62,893 bases of DNA from Rhodocyclaceae bacterium UBA2250 (GTDB lineage Bacteria > Pseudomonadota > Gammaproteobacteria > Burkholderiales > Rhodocyclaceae), in assembly GCA_002347285.1 (NCBI GenBank), contig DDXW01000019.1, positions 64,955 through 127,847 on the forward strand. Reading direction: 5' to 3'. Shown here in pieces: positions 34,413 through 44,184 of the stretch. The notes below the pieces were generated by a model that did not search any database, was not told the origin of the DNA, and was given only the letters and a program-made list of their open reading frames with translations. Both the position numbers and the translations under genes were made by a program. Position 1 is the stretch's first letter; every line of letters starts with the position of its first letter.

Positions 34413-37049
34413 ATGAAACGCATGCTGTTCAATGCGACGCAGGCCGAGGAACTCCGCGTCGCGATCGTCGATGGCCAGAAACTGATCGACCTCGACATCG
34501 AATCGGCCGCCAAGGAGCAACGCAAGAGCAACATCTACAAGGCGGTGATCACCCGCATCGAGCCCAGCCTCGAAGCCGCCTTCGTCGATTACGGCGCCGA
34601 GCGCCATGGCTTCCTGCCCTTCAAGGAAGTCTCGCGCAGCTACTTCCAGCCGGACCTCGAACCCGGCCGCGCCCGCATCCAGGACGCCCTCAAGGTCGGC
34701 CAGGAACTGATCGTCCAGGTCGAGAAGGACGAGCGCGGCAACAAGGGCGCGGCGCTGACCACCTACATCTCGCTGGCCGGCCGCTACCTGGTACTGATGC
34801 CCAACAACCCGCGCGGCGGCGGCGTCTCACGCCGCATCGAGGGCGAGGACCGCCAGGAACTGCGCGAGGTCATGGACCAGCTCGACGTCCCCCCCGGCAT
34901 GAGCCTGATCGCCCGTACCGCCGGCATCGGCCGCAGCGCCGAGGAACTGCAGTGGGACCTCAACTACCTGCTGCAGCTGTGGAACGCGATCGACGGCGCC
35001 GCCAAGGCCCAGAGCGGCGCCTTCCTGATCTACCAGGAATCCAGCCTGGTGATCCGCGCCATCCGCGACTACTTCCAGCCCGAGATCGGCGAGATTTTGA
35101 TCGACACCGACGACATCTTCGAGCAGGCGCAGCAGTTCATGGCCCACGTGATGCCGGGCAACGTCGCCCGCGTCAAGCGCTACCGCGACGACGTGCCGCT
35201 GTTCTCGCGCTTCCAGATCGAGCACCAGATCGAGTCGGCGTATTCGCGGCAGGTCAACCTGCCCTCCGGCGGCGCGGTGGTCATCGACCACACCGAGGCG
35301 CTGGTCGCCATCGACGTCAACTCCGGCCGCGCCACCAAGGGCGCCGACATCGAGGAGACCGCGCTGCGCACCAACCTCGAGGCCGCCGACGAGATCGCCC
35401 GCCAGCTGCGCCTGCGCGACCTCGGCGGCCTGATCGTCATCGACTTCATCGACATGGAGTCATCGAAGAGCCAGCGCGAAGTCGAGAACCGGCTGCGCGA
35501 CGCCCTGCACTTCGACCGCGCCCGCGTGCAGACCGGCAAGATCTCGCGCTTCGGCCTGCTCGAACTGTCGCGCCAGCGCCTGCGTCCGGCACTCGCCGAG
35601 ACCAGCTATATCACTTGTCCACGGTGCACCGGCACCGGCCACATCCGCTCGACCGAATCCGCCGCCCTGCACATCCTGCGCATCCTCGAGGAGGAGGCGA
35701 TGAAGGAGAACACCGGCGCGATCCACGTGCAGGTGCCCGTCGATGTCGGCACCTTCCTGCTCAACGAGAAGCGGGTGGACATCGCCCGCATCGAGACGCG
35801 CCACCGCGTCAACCTGCTGATCATCCCGAACCGCCATCTCGAGACGCCGCAGCACGAGATCATCCGCCTGCGCCACGACCAGCTCAACCAGGAAGGCGTC
35901 ACGCTCGCCAGCTACGAGATGGCCGTCAAGCCCGACGAAGAGGACAAGGCCGCGTCCGCTGCCCAGGCCGAAGGCAAGGCGCCGCGCGCCGAGGCCGCGG
36001 TCAAGGGCATCACCCCCGAGCAGCCCGCGCCGACCGTCGCGCCGAAGGAGGCCGCGCCGGCGGAGGCCAAGCCCGGCCTGCTGGCCAGCATCATCGCCTG
36101 GTTCACCGGCGGCAAGAAGGAAGAAGCCGCACCCGAACCGGCCCGGAAGTCCGACAAATCCGGCCGCCGCGAACGCGGCGAGCGTAGCGACCGCGGTGGC
36201 CGCGGCCGGCGCGAAGGTCGAGAGGGACGCGAAGGTCGCGAGGGCAGCCGCGAGCGCGGCGAACGCAAGGAGCAGCGCGGCGAAGCCGGCAAGGAGCCGC
36301 GCGAGCAGCGCCAGGGCCGCAAGGAACGCGGCGAGCGCGGCGAACCCCGCCGTGAGGCCAAGGGTGGCGAGGCGCGTCCGGCCGAAGGCGCCGTCGCCGA
36401 AACCGGCAGCCGCCCGCCGCGCCAGAAGCTGGTTCCCGCGGCCGAGGCCGGCGAATCCGCGGCCGCCGTCGTCTCTGCGGCGCCGGGCGAAGCCGCGCCT
36501 GCCGAAGCGGCCGGCGAAGGCAACCGCCGCCGCGGCCGCCGCGGCGGACGCGGACGCGGCGAGCGGCGTGCCGAGGAGACCGCGGCGACGGTCGAGGCCG
36601 GCGGCAGCATGCCGGCCGAAGCGGCTGCAGCCGCAATCCCCGCCGCCGCGCCAGCGCCGAGTATTGCCGAGGCGGCGCCGGCCGGCCAGGTAGTCGAACA
36701 AGCCGTTGCCCCGAAGCCGATGCCCTGGCCCACGCCGGTGCCGATGACCGCAGTCGCAGTCGAAGAAGCGCCGGCGCCCGCCCCGGTCGCGACGATGCCC
36801 GCCCCGACAGCCCCGGCCGTCGCCGCCGAGGTGCTGGCCGCGCCGGAACCGATCGTCGTCGCCCCGGCGCCGCAAGTGGACCTGACGGCGGAACTGGAGC
36901 AGGCCGGCCTGCAACTGATCGAGACGACCAGCGCACCGGCCGCGCCGGTCGCCGCCGCGCCGGCGCAGCCGCTCGGCCGCAAGCCCAAGCCCGCGCCGGT
37001 GATCAGCAACGAGCCGCTGCAGATGGTGGAAACGCAGGACCGTCAGTAA
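34413..37049 (+). CDS. rne: Ribonuclease E
   Basis: The 878-residue protein starts MKRMLFNATQAEELRVAI and has the S1 domain (SLEAAFVDYGAERHGFLPF), the 5'-sensor/RNase H-like region, the catalytic Asp strands (LVAIDVNSGR, GLIVIDFIDM) and the zinc link CPRCTGTGH. The C-terminal about 370 residues are low-complexity: Arg/Gly/Glu repeats near residues 590-670, then Ala/Pro-rich, matching degradosome scaffolds. It starts mRNA decay and processes rRNA and tRNA. A strong terminator follows. Confidence 0.97.
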   Translation: MKRMLFNATQAEELRVAIVDGQKLIDLDIESAAKEQRKSNIYKAVITRIEPSLEAAFVDYGAERHGFLPFKEVSRSYFQPDLEPGRARIQDALKVGQELIVQVEKDERGNKGAALTTYISLAGRYLVLMPNNPRGGGVSRRIEGEDRQELREVMDQLDVPPGMSLIARTAGIGRSAEELQWDLNYLLQLWNAIDGAAKAQSGAFLIYQESSLVIRAIRDYFQPEIGEILIDTDDIFEQAQQFMAHVMPGNVARVKRYRDDVPLFSRFQIEHQIESAYSRQVNLPSGGAVVIDHTEALVAIDVNSGRATKGADIEETALRTNLEAADEIARQLRLRDLGGLIVIDFIDMESSKSQREVENRLRDALHFDRARVQTGKISRFGLLELSRQRLRPALAETSYITCPRCTGTGHIRSTESAALHILRILEEEAMKENTGAIHVQVPVDVGTFLLNEKRVDIARIETRHRVNLLIIPNRHLETPQHEIIRLRHDQLNQEGVTLASYEMAVKPDEEDKAASAAQAEGKAPRAEAAVKGITPEQPAPTVAPKEAAPAEAKPGLLASIIAWFTGGKKEEAAPEPARKSDKSGRRERGERSDRGGRGRREGREGREGREGSRERGERKEQRGEAGKEPREQRQGRKERGERGEPRREAKGGEARPAEGAVAETGSRPPRQKLVPAAEAGESAAAVVSAAPGEAAPAEAAGEGNRRRGRRGGRGRGERRAEETAATVEAGGSMPAEAAAAAIPAAAPAPSIAEAAPAGQVVEQAVAPKPMPWPTPVPMTAVAVEEAPAPAPVATMPAPTAPAVAAEVLAAPEPIVVAPAPQVDLTAELEQAGLQLIETTSAPAAPVAAAPAQPLGRKPKPAPVISNEPLQMVETQDRQ
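36642..36664 (+). repeat. 23-bp dispersed repeat, copy in rne
   Basis: GCCGCCGCGCC followed by AGCGCCGAGTAT; it encodes AAPAPSI in the disordered C-terminal region. Confidence 0.6.
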
Positions 37050-37070
37050 GCGGCGCAAGCCGGATCGACG

Positions 37071-37100
37071 AGGGGCGCTCCAGGGCGCCCCTTATTTTTT
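37071..37100 (+). terminator. Terminator of rne
   Basis: AGGGGCGC - TCCAGG - GCGCCCCT followed by TATTTTTT. It overlaps the 3' end of the convergent phosphatase gene. Confidence 0.82.
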
Positions 37101-37562
37101 GGCCAGCGTGCGCAGCAGGCCGGTCGCCGCGTCCTCGACGAGATCGAGGACGTATTCGAAGCCTTCGGGCCCGCCGTAGTAGGGGTCGGGCACCTCGACC
37201 TCCTCGAAGCTCCCGGCGAACTCGAGGAACAGTCGCAGCTTGCCGCGCTGCGGCTCCGGGCAGGCCTGGCGCAGCAGTTCGAGATTGTCGCGATCCATCG
37301 CCAGGATGTGATCGAAGCGCACGAAATCGTAGAGGTTGACCTGCCGCGCCTTGAGCGCCGACAGATCGTAGCCGCGCCCCGCCGCCGCCTGGCGCGCGCG
37401 CTGGTCCGGCGGGTTGCCGATGTGGTAGCCGTGCGTGCCGGCCGAGTCGAATTCGAAGAGTTCGGCCAGGCCGCGGCGTTCGGCCAGCGTGCGCGTCACG
37501 CCTTCCGCCGTCGGCGAACGGCAGATGTTGCCCATGCAGACGAACAGGACGCGTCGGCGCAT
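37092..37562 (-). CDS. Low-molecular-weight protein tyrosine phosphatase
   Basis: The 156-residue protein has the phosphatase loop CMGNICRSPTAEGV (C-x5-R) at the start and the general-acid Asp in VPDPYYGG. It removes phosphate from tyrosine or arginine residues; many bacterial members control capsule synthesis. It follows the ybaB stop by 7 bp, the slot often used by recR in other species. No recR is seen in this cluster. Confidence 0.93.
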   Translation of the reverse strand: MRRRVLFVCMGNICRSPTAEGVTRTLAERRGLAELFEFDSAGTHGYHIGNPPDQRARQAAAGRGYDLSALKARQVNLYDFVRFDHILAMDRDNLELLRQACPEPQRGKLRLFLEFAGSFEEVEVPDPYYGGPEGFEYVLDLVEDAATGLLRTLAKK

Positions 37563-37569
37563 CGGCGCG

Positions 37570-37896
37570 TCAGAACGGCAGCTTCATGCCGGGCGGCAGC
37601 GGCAGGCCGGCGGTGAGCGCGCCCATGCGCTCCTGCGAAGTCTGCTCGGCACGGCGGTTGGCGTCGTTGAGCGCGGCGGCGATCAGGTCCTCGAGCATCT
37701 CCTTGTCGTCCATGACGGACGGATCGATGGTGACACGCTTGACGTCGTGCTTGCAGGTCATGACGATCTTGACGGCGCCGGCGCCCGACTGGCCCTCGAC
37801 CTCGAGGTTGGCCAGCTCTTCCTGCGCCTTGTTCATGTTTTCCTGCATCTTCTGCGCCTGTTTCATCAGGTTGGCGATGCCGCCTTTGTTCAGCAT
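37570..37896 (-). CDS. ybaB: YbaB/EbfC nucleoid-associated protein
   Basis: The 108-residue protein starts MLNKGGIANLMKQAQKMQEN, the helical YbaB signature, with DPSVMDDKEMLEDLIAAALN near the C-terminus. YbaB dimers bind DNA and shape the nucleoid. It is 11 bp after dnaX, the classic dnaX-ybaB pair. Confidence 0.96.
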   Translation of the reverse strand: MLNKGGIANLMKQAQKMQENMNKAQEELANLEVEGQSGAGAVKIVMTCKHDVKRVTIDPSVMDDKEMLEDLIAAALNDANRRAEQTSQERMGALTAGLPLPPGMKLPF

Positions 37897-37907
37897 GGGT
37901 GGGTCCT

Positions 37908-39506
37908 TCAAATAGGTTTGATGGTGGATTCGTCGATGCTCGCGTCGAACAGGTCGCAGGCCTCGCGCACGAAGGGATCGCTCTCGATCGCCGCGATCGC
38001 GCGCTCCTGGCGCTCGCGCTTCTCGTTGTCGGCGCGCGACTTGGGCGTCTGCCCCGCCGGCTCGCCGAGCTGGATTTCCAGCGTCACCGGATGGCCGAAA
38101 TGCGCGGCGAGCTCGGCGCGCAGCTTCTCCTCGTGCGCCTGCAGGTGCTTGTGCGCCGGCGCCAGCCGCAGCACGATGCGTTGGCCGTCGCGGCTCGCCA
38201 ACTCGCAATGCAGGGCGAGTTGGCGCATCGGCTGTCGCAGCGTCGCCGCCAGGCCATGCCAGTCGTCGGCGCTCGCCGGCGCGGCGGCGTTCTGTTCGGG
38301 CTGCGGCGCCGGCGGGGACGGCGCTGCGGCTGGCGGCGATGCGCGCTGGGGGCGCTGGGGCGGAGATGCCGCCGCCCCGCCAGCGCCGAGTTTCTGCGTC
38401 GGGGCTTCGTTGCCGCTCGCCGGACGGAAGGCGAACAGGCGCAGCAGGGTCATGCCGAAGCCGGCGGGCTCGTCGGGCGCCAGCGCCAGTTCGTCGCGGC
38501 CGTGGACGGCGATCTGGTAGCACAGCTGCAGATACTCGGGATCGAAGCGCTCGGCATAGACCGCGAGCCGATCGCGTTCCGTATCGTCGAGCACGGCGTT
38601 CGGCGCGAACTGCACCAGCGCGATGCGGTGCAGCAGCGTCGCCAGTTCCTGCAGCGCCGAGTCGAAGCTGAGGCTGCGCGTCTCCATCGTCCGCGCCACT
38701 TCGAGCATCGCGTGGAAATCGCCGGCCGCCAGGCCGTCGAGCAGCGCGAACAGGTGATCGTCGCCGACCGTGCCGAGCATCGCGCGCACGCCCCCTGCAC
38801 CCTCTTCCTCGATGCGGCCGGCGCCGTGGGCGATCGCCTGGTCGAGCAGCGAGAGCGCGTCGCGCATCGAGCCGGCGGCCGCCTTGGCGATGTGGCGCAG
38901 CGCGGCGGGCTCGAACGACACGCCCTCGGCCTCGAGCACGCGCGAGAGGTGCTCGACGATGTGCTGCGGCGGCATCTGCTTGAGGTTGAACTGCAGGCAG
39001 CGCGACAGCACCGTCACCGGAATCTTCTGCGGATCGGTGGTGGCGAGGATGAATTTGACGTGCTCCGGCGGCTCCTCGAGCGTCTTCAGCATCGCGTTGA
39101 AGGCATGGCCGGAGAGCTGGTGCACTTCGTCGATCATGTAGACCTTGTAGCGGCCACTGTTGGGCGCATAGGCCGCCTTCTCGAGCAGCGCCGCCATGTC
39201 CTCGACGCCGCGGTTCGACGCCGCGTCCATCTCGACGTAGTCGATGAAGCGCCCGGCGTCGATCTCCTGGCAGGCGGTGCACACGCCGCAGGGCGTCGGC
39301 GTGACGCCCTTCTCGCAATTCAGCGCCTTCGCCAGGATGCGCGCGATCGTCGTCTTGCCGACGCCGCGCGTGCCGGTGAACAGATAGGCGTGGTGCAGGC
39401 GCTGCTGCTCGAGCGCGTGCGTCAGCGCGCGCACGACGTGCTCCTGCCCGACCAGCGTGTCGAAAGACTTGGGACGCCACTTGCGGGCCAGCACCTGATA
39501 GCTCAT
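37908..39506 (-). CDS. dnaX: DNA polymerase III subunits tau/gamma
   Basis: The 532-residue protein has RKWRPKSFDTLVGQEHVV at the start, Walker A GTRGVGKTTIAR, the zinc site CEKGVTPTPCGVCTAC, Walker B MIDEVHQL and a Pro/Ala-rich linker before the C-terminal tau domain. It loads the sliding clamp and organises the replisome. A 23-bp repeat copy at 38371-38393 encodes KLGAGGAAA in the linker. A frameshift site to make gamma was not seen. Confidence 0.97.
   Translation of the reverse strand: MSYQVLARKWRPKSFDTLVGQEHVVRALTHALEQQRLHHAYLFTGTRGVGKTTIARILAKALNCEKGVTPTPCGVCTACQEIDAGRFIDYVEMDAASNRGVEDMAALLEKAAYAPNSGRYKVYMIDEVHQLSGHAFNAMLKTLEEPPEHVKFILATTDPQKIPVTVLSRCLQFNLKQMPPQHIVEHLSRVLEAEGVSFEPAALRHIAKAAAGSMRDALSLLDQAIAHGAGRIEEEGAGGVRAMLGTVGDDHLFALLDGLAAGDFHAMLEVARTMETRSLSFDSALQELATLLHRIALVQFAPNAVLDDTERDRLAVYAERFDPEYLQLCYQIAVHGRDELALAPDEPAGFGMTLLRLFAFRPASGNEAPTQKLGAGGAAASPPQRPQRASPPAAAPSPPAPQPEQNAAAPASADDWHGLAATLRQPMRQLALHCELASRDGQRIVLRLAPAHKHLQAHEEKLRAELAAHFGHPVTLEIQLGEPAGQTPKSRADNEKRERQERAIAAIESDPFVREACDLFDASIDESTIKPI
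38371..38393 (+). repeat. 23-bp dispersed repeat, copy in dnaX
   Basis: Exact 23-bp match to the earP copy; antisense to dnaX, encoding KLGAGGAA in the linker. Confidence 0.75.
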
Positions 39507-39522
39507 GCCGGCATTTTAAGGC

Positions 39523-39556
39523 AAACGGGCGCTCCCCTCGCGGGAAGCGCCCGTTT
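39523..39556 (-). terminator. Terminator between the Spy-like gene and dnaX
   Basis: AAACGGGCGCTCCCC - TCG - CGGGAAGCGCCCGTTT. A long stem with T-tracts on both strands sits just before dnaX. Confidence 0.75.
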
Positions 39557-39576
39557 CCGCGACTGCGTTGAAAGGC

Positions 39577-40116
39577 TCAGCTTTGCGGTGCCGCGGGCGG
39601 CGCCATGCGGCCGGGGCCCGGACCCATGGGCCCACCCATGCCGCCCTTGCCGCCTTGGCCGAAGCGGCCCATCTGCGCAGCATGCTGGTCGGCCGCCTTC
39701 TTCTGCTCGGGCGTCAGGCCGTCGTAGAGGCGGTTGAAGCTCTCATGCACGCCCTTCATCGCGGCGAGGCGCTCTTCCATCAGCGACTGCATCTTCGCCA
39801 TGCGCTCGGGCGCGCTCAGGTTCGCGTCGGCCGCCTGGCCGCGCATCGCCTGGAAGCCCTTGCCGGCCTCGGCCTTGAGCTTCTGCTCGTAGGCCTGCCA
39901 CAGCGGCTCCTGGGCGTCCGTGATGTTGAGCTGGTACTTGAGCATGGCCAGGTGCCGCTCGGCGCGCTGCGCGGGATCGAACTTCATGTTCGCCTTGCGC
40001 CCCATCGGACCCATGCCGTCGCAGCCCCAGCCGCCCGGACCGCCCTGGGCGAAGGCGGCGCTGCCGATGCCGGCGGCCAGCAGCAAACCGGCGATGATCT
40101 TGTGTGTGCGTTTCAT
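39577..40116 (-). CDS. Spy/CpxP-family periplasmic protein
   Basis: The 179-residue protein has a signal peptide (KIIAGLLLAAGIGSAAFAQG), a Gly/Met-rich mature N-terminus, and a helical core with LTPEQKKAAD matching the LTxxQ motif of the Spy/CpxP family. Spy proteins act as ATP-independent periplasmic chaperones in envelope stress, consistent with the sigma-E genes nearby. The C-terminus is Gly/Met/Pro-rich. Confidence 0.85.
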   Translation of the reverse strand: MKRTHKIIAGLLLAAGIGSAAFAQGGPGGWGCDGMGPMGRKANMKFDPAQRAERHLAMLKYQLNITDAQEPLWQAYEQKLKAEAGKGFQAMRGQAADANLSAPERMAKMQSLMEERLAAMKGVHESFNRLYDGLTPEQKKAADQHAAQMGRFGQGGKGGMGGPMGPGPGRMAPPAAPQS

Positions 40117-40222
40117 GATGCTCTCCTTGTTGAGTGAATGTACGCAGGAGAGATTAGGCGCCGCGAATGTAAGCCGCCTATAACGACGTTGTAACGGATT
40201 GTGAAACGCGGGAGGGGGAAGG

Positions 40223-40322
<100 letters not shown>

Positions 40323-40350
40323 GACGCAGTCTAGCAGAAGTGCGGGCGGA

Positions 40351-41652
40351 TCACGGCGGAAACTCGGCGCTGGCGGCGCGGCCGCGCTCGACATCGACCC
40401 CGCGGAGAATCAGCAGGCCGATGACGAAATACGCGCCGGTGACGAGGATCGCCAGCCGGTGGTCGCCGGCGGTGAGCCAGGTCACCGCGCCGTAGGTGAG
40501 CGGGCCGAGAATGGACGAGAGCTTGACCGCGAGCCCCCACAGGCCGAAGAACTCGCCGTGCCGGTCGGCCGGGGCGAGCAGGCCGACGAGCGCGCGGCCC
40601 GCCGACTGGCTGGCGCCGAGGCAGAGGCCGGCGAGGTTGGCGGCGACCCAGAACAGCGGCGGCGTGCGCGCCGCCCAGGCGAGCAGCGTCATCGCGATCC
40701 AGCCGACCAGCGTCAGCGCGATGGCGCGCACGTGGCCGATGCGGTCCTGCAGGTGGCCGAAGGCGAAGGCGCCCGCCGCGGCGGTGATGTTTACGACGAA
40801 GATCAGCCCGATGGTCGCGCGCGTCGTGAAGCCGAGCGCCTGCTCGGCGTAGATCGCCGCCAGCGCGATCACCGCCTGGATGCCGGCCTGGTAGAAGAGG
40901 ATGCAGAGCATGAAGCGCCGCATGTCGCGGTAGCGGCGCGCGTGGCGCAGGGTCGCCAGCACGCGCGCCCAGGCGTTCGCGGCGGAGGGCGCGGCCGCCT
41001 GCGTGCGTTCGCGCAGCCAGAGGAAAGTCGGCGCCGACGCGGCGGCGAACAGCGCGGCGGTGATCAGCAGGCAGCCGGGCACGAAGTCGGCGGCCTGCGC
41101 CGCCCCGCCCTGCCGCGCCTGCACGTGCTCGATCCAGGCAAGGCAGGCGGCGAGGCTCGCCAGCCCGCCGAGATAGCCGAGCCCCCAGCCCCAGCCCGAG
41201 ACGCGGCCGAGGCTTTCCTTGCGGGCGATCTCGGGCAGGAAGGCGGCGATCAGGTTCTCGCCGCTGCCGAAGCAAAAGTTCGAGAGCACGAGGAAGGCGA
41301 GCGCGAGCGCCAGGTCGCCGGGGCCGGCGGCCGCGAGGCCGGCGGTGCCGAGCACGCAGCCGGCGGTGGTCAGCAGCAGCAGGGGCTTCTTGCCGCGCAG
41401 GTCGCCGGCGGCGCCGAGCAGCGGCGCGCTGACGAGAATCAGCGCGTAGGAGAGCGCGAGCGCGGCGGTCCAGGCGAAGGTGGCCCACACCGCGCCGCCG
41501 GCGACGACGGCGACGAAGTAGGCGTTGAAGATCGCCGTGATGACCACCGTCGTATAGCCCGAATTGGCGAAGTCGTACATCGCCCAGGCCCACAGCTCGC
41601 GCCGCCGCACGCCGGGGCGCAGCACGCGCCCGCCGTCCTGCGCGCCGGCCAT
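40351..41652 (-). CDS. UMF1-family MFS transporter
   Basis: The 433-residue protein has about 12 membrane segments and the UMF1 opening WAWAMYDFANSGYTTVVITA. UMF1 members are related to autophagy-linked Atg22 and some export amino acids; the substrate here is unknown. The last residues (AASAEFPP) are encoded by a 23-bp repeat copy. It follows the hydrolase gene by 3 bp. Confidence 0.85.
   Translation of the reverse strand: MAGAQDGGRVLRPGVRRRELWAWAMYDFANSGYTTVVITAIFNAYFVAVVAGGAVWATFAWTAALALSYALILVSAPLLGAAGDLRGKKPLLLLTTAGCVLGTAGLAAAGPGDLALALAFLVLSNFCFGSGENLIAAFLPEIARKESLGRVSGWGWGLGYLGGLASLAACLAWIEHVQARQGGAAQAADFVPGCLLITAALFAAASAPTFLWLRERTQAAAPSAANAWARVLATLRHARRYRDMRRFMLCILFYQAGIQAVIALAAIYAEQALGFTTRATIGLIFVVNITAAAGAFAFGHLQDRIGHVRAIALTLVGWIAMTLLAWAARTPPLFWVAANLAGLCLGASQSAGRALVGLLAPADRHGEFFGLWGLAVKLSSILGPLTYGAVTWLTAGDHRLAILVTGAYFVIGLLILRGVDVERGRAASAEFPP
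40360..40382 (-). repeat. 23-bp dispersed repeat, copy at the end of the MFS gene
   Basis: On the minus strand GCCGCGCCGCC followed by AGCGCCGAGTTT, one mismatch to the earP copy; it encodes the C-terminal AASAEF of the transporter. Confidence 0.7.
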
Positions 41653-41655
41653 CGC

Positions 41656-42528
41656 TCAGTCGCCGCCGCGCAGGAAATCGCGCACCACGCCGACCTGCAT
41701 GGCGTCGAGGAACATCGGCGCATGGCCGACGTCGGGAATCTCGGCGGACTGCGCGCGCGGGCCGCGCTCCCGCATTGCCGCCACCGTCTCGCGCGACAGC
41801 AGGTCGGAACGCGCGCCGCGGATCACCAGCGTCGGGCAGCGGATCGCGTCGTAGAGCGGCCACAGGTCGATGTCGCGGCCCGCGCCGTTGGCCTGCAGCA
41901 ATGCGAAGAACGGCTGCGCGATGCCCGGGTCGTAGCGCAGCGCCAGCCGCCCGTTCGGCGTCGTCTTCACGACGTTCGCGGTCAGCTGGCGCCACTGCTC
42001 GTCGCTGAGCCGGCCGAACGGCGCGGCGACCATGCGGACGTAGGCCTCGGCCTCCTGCGGCGAGGCGAAGTCGGGCGGCGACGCCAGATATTCGCCGATG
42101 CGCGCGAGCGCCGCGGCGGCGATCAGCGGGCCGACGTCGTTGAGGATCAGGCGCCGGATCGGTGTCTCGTTCTGCGCCGCCAGCGCCATGCCGATCATGC
42201 CGCCCATCGAGGTGCCGAGCCAGTCGACGGACTCGGCGTCGAGGCGCGCCAGCAGCGTCGTCATGTCCTGCGCGTATTGCGGGATCGCGTAATGCATCTT
42301 GTCGCGCAGCCAGTCGCTCTTGCCGCGCCCGACCACGTCCGGACAGACCACGCGGTAGTCGGCGGCCAGCGCCTGAGCGAGGAAATCGAAATCCCGCCCG
42401 CAGCGCGTCAGTCCATGCACGCACACCAGCACGCGCGGATTCTGCGGGTCGCCCCACTCGGCATAGGCCATGCGGTGGAAGCCGGCGGGGCTGAGGCATC
42501 GGACGTAGCGTTCGCGCACGGTAGTCAT
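41656..42528 (-). CDS. Alpha/beta hydrolase
   Basis: The 290-residue protein has the oxyanion loop CVHGLTRCGRDF, the nucleophile elbow WLGTSMGGMIG and catalytic His in PDVGHAPMFLD. The substrate is not predictable; esterase or lactonase activity is likely. ATG 42528 overlaps the comEC stop by four bases (42525-42528), so it was probably coupled to comEC. Confidence 0.88.
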   Translation of the reverse strand: MTTVRERYVRCLSPAGFHRMAYAEWGDPQNPRVLVCVHGLTRCGRDFDFLAQALAADYRVVCPDVVGRGKSDWLRDKMHYAIPQYAQDMTTLLARLDAESVDWLGTSMGGMIGMALAAQNETPIRRLILNDVGPLIAAAALARIGEYLASPPDFASPQEAEAYVRMVAAPFGRLSDEQWRQLTANVVKTTPNGRLALRYDPGIAQPFFALLQANGAGRDIDLWPLYDAIRCPTLVIRGARSDLLSRETVAAMRERGPRAQSAEIPDVGHAPMFLDAMQVGVVRDFLRGGD

Positions 42529-44114
42529 GGCGGGGGCGGAGAAATTGCGGACGGCGTATTGTGCCAGTAACGCCGCCGCGCTTCGCGCGCCTCCGCGACG
42601 GAGAGGCCGTCGCCGTCGAGCCGCAAGGCGAGCGCGCCGGCCTGGTCGGTGCGCCGGAGCGCGGCGCCCGTCGCGGCATGGCGGGCGAGCACCTCCGGAT
42701 GCGGATGGCCGAAGCGGTTGCGGTAGCCGACCGGGAAGACGACCTCGCGCGCGCCGACCGCGGCGACAAACTCCGGCGACGAGGTGCGCTTGCCACCGTG
42801 ATGCGGCGCGACCAGCACGTCGGCGCGCAGGGCGGCACCGTGCCGGGCGAGCAGCGCCGCCTCGGCTGCGCCTTCGATGTCGCCGGGGATCAGCGCGCTG
42901 CCGTATGCGCTTTCGATCTTCAGCACGCAGCTCATCGCGTTGCTCGGCCGCTTCTCCGCATAGTCCGCCGGCGCCGGGTGCAGGATGCGGAAGCGCACGC
43001 CGTCCCATTCCCAGCTTTCGCCGTCGATGCAGCGCCGCCCTGCCGGCGCCGAGTCTTGCATCGAGGTCAGGAAGTCGCGCACCGGCAGCGCGGCGAGCAC
43101 CGACGCGGCGCCGCCGGCATGGTCGCGGTCGGCGTGGCTGACGATCAGCGCGTCGAGCCGCGCCGCGCCGACGGCGCGCAGATAGGGCAGCACGATGCGG
43201 CTGCCGGCATCCGCCGCGCCGCCGAAGTCGGGGCCGGTATCGAACAGAAGGTCGTGCGTCGCGGTGCGCACATGCACCGCCTGGCCCTGGCCGACGTCGA
43301 GCACCGTCAGTGTCAGCCCGCCCGGCGCCGGCCGCTCGGGCGGCACGACGAACAGCGGCAGGAACAGCAACGCGCCCGCCCAGCGCGCCGGAAAGCCGCG
43401 CGGCAGCAGCAGCCAGGCCGCCCCGAGCAGCGCCAGCGGCACCGCCCAGGCCGGCGGCGCGTGCTGCTGCCAGAGCGCGCCCGGCCATGTCGCCAGCCAC
43501 TGCAGGAAATCGATCAGCGGCGCCAGCAGCGCATGGGCCAGCGCGAGCGCCCAGGCGAAACCCGGCAGGCTGCCAAGCAGCGCGAGCGGCGTGACGAGCA
43601 GGCTGACGACGGGGATCGCGACGGCGTTGGCGAGCGGCGAGACCAGCGAGAACTGCTGGAACAGCGCCAGCAGCAGCGGCAGCATCCCCAGCGTCACCGC
43701 CCATTGCGCGCGCAGCCAGTCGCGCAGCCAGTGGCGCGCCGCCAGCCGCCCGGTGGCGACGTAGAGCAGCAGCGCCACCGCGCCGAAGGACAGCCAGAAG
43801 CCGGCCGCGAGCACCGCCCACGGATCGAGCAGCAGCACCAGCAGCAATGCGGTACCGAGGACGTTCGGCACGGCGACGGCGCGGCCTGACAGCAGAGCCG
43901 CGACCGCGACGCCGAGCATGTAGAGCGTGCGCTGCGCCGGCACGCCGAAGCCGGCCAGCAGCGCGTAGGCGCAGGCGCCGGCGAAGCCGGCGACGGCGGC
44001 CGCCTTCTGGCTGGGCCAGACCAGCGGCAGGCGCGCAGAACGGCGCCAGAGGAAGGACGCCAGCCAGGCGACCAGGCCGCCGACCATCGTCACGTGCAGC
44101 CCGGAAATCGAGAT
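42525..44114 (-). pseudogene. comEC: ComEC (DNA uptake channel), N-terminus lost to island insertion
   Basis: The remaining about 530 codons start inside the conserved ISISGLHVTMV segment, continue through the multi-helix competence domain and end with the metallo-beta-lactamase domain (VSHADRDHAGGAASVL, HHGGKRTSS). A full ComEC is about 750-800 residues, so the N-terminal domain with its OB fold and first helices is missing. Upstream of about 44114 the sequence turns AT-rich and the frame ends at a TGA (44139-44141) with no good start. The missing half should be on the other side of the island. Natural transformation should be inactive unless the element excises. A 23-bp repeat copy is at 43034-43056. 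Confidence 0.88.
43034..43056 (+). repeat. 23-bp dispersed repeat, copy in comEC
   Basis: GCCGCCCTGCC followed by GGCGCCGAGTCT; three mismatches to the earP copy. Confidence 0.5.
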
Positions 44115-44184
44115 TAAATATCTATTAAAACGTAATTTTCAGGATTGGCATGGGTCGCTCCTGGAGAAGCCGAAGGCTCCTCTC

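Noticed and set aside
35460..37058. 532-codon minus-strand ORF opposite rne
   Set aside because: Low-complexity Gly/Arg/Ala shadow of the repetitive rne C-terminus.
40459..42570. 703-codon plus-strand ORF opposite the transporter and hydrolase genes
   Set aside because: No family match and strong antisense composition; the minus-strand genes are certain.
44145..44184. Hairpin near GGAGAAGCCGAAGGCTCC after the ankyrin gene
   Set aside because: The stem is imperfect and no clear T-run follows; it may be a weak terminator but is not firm enough to list.
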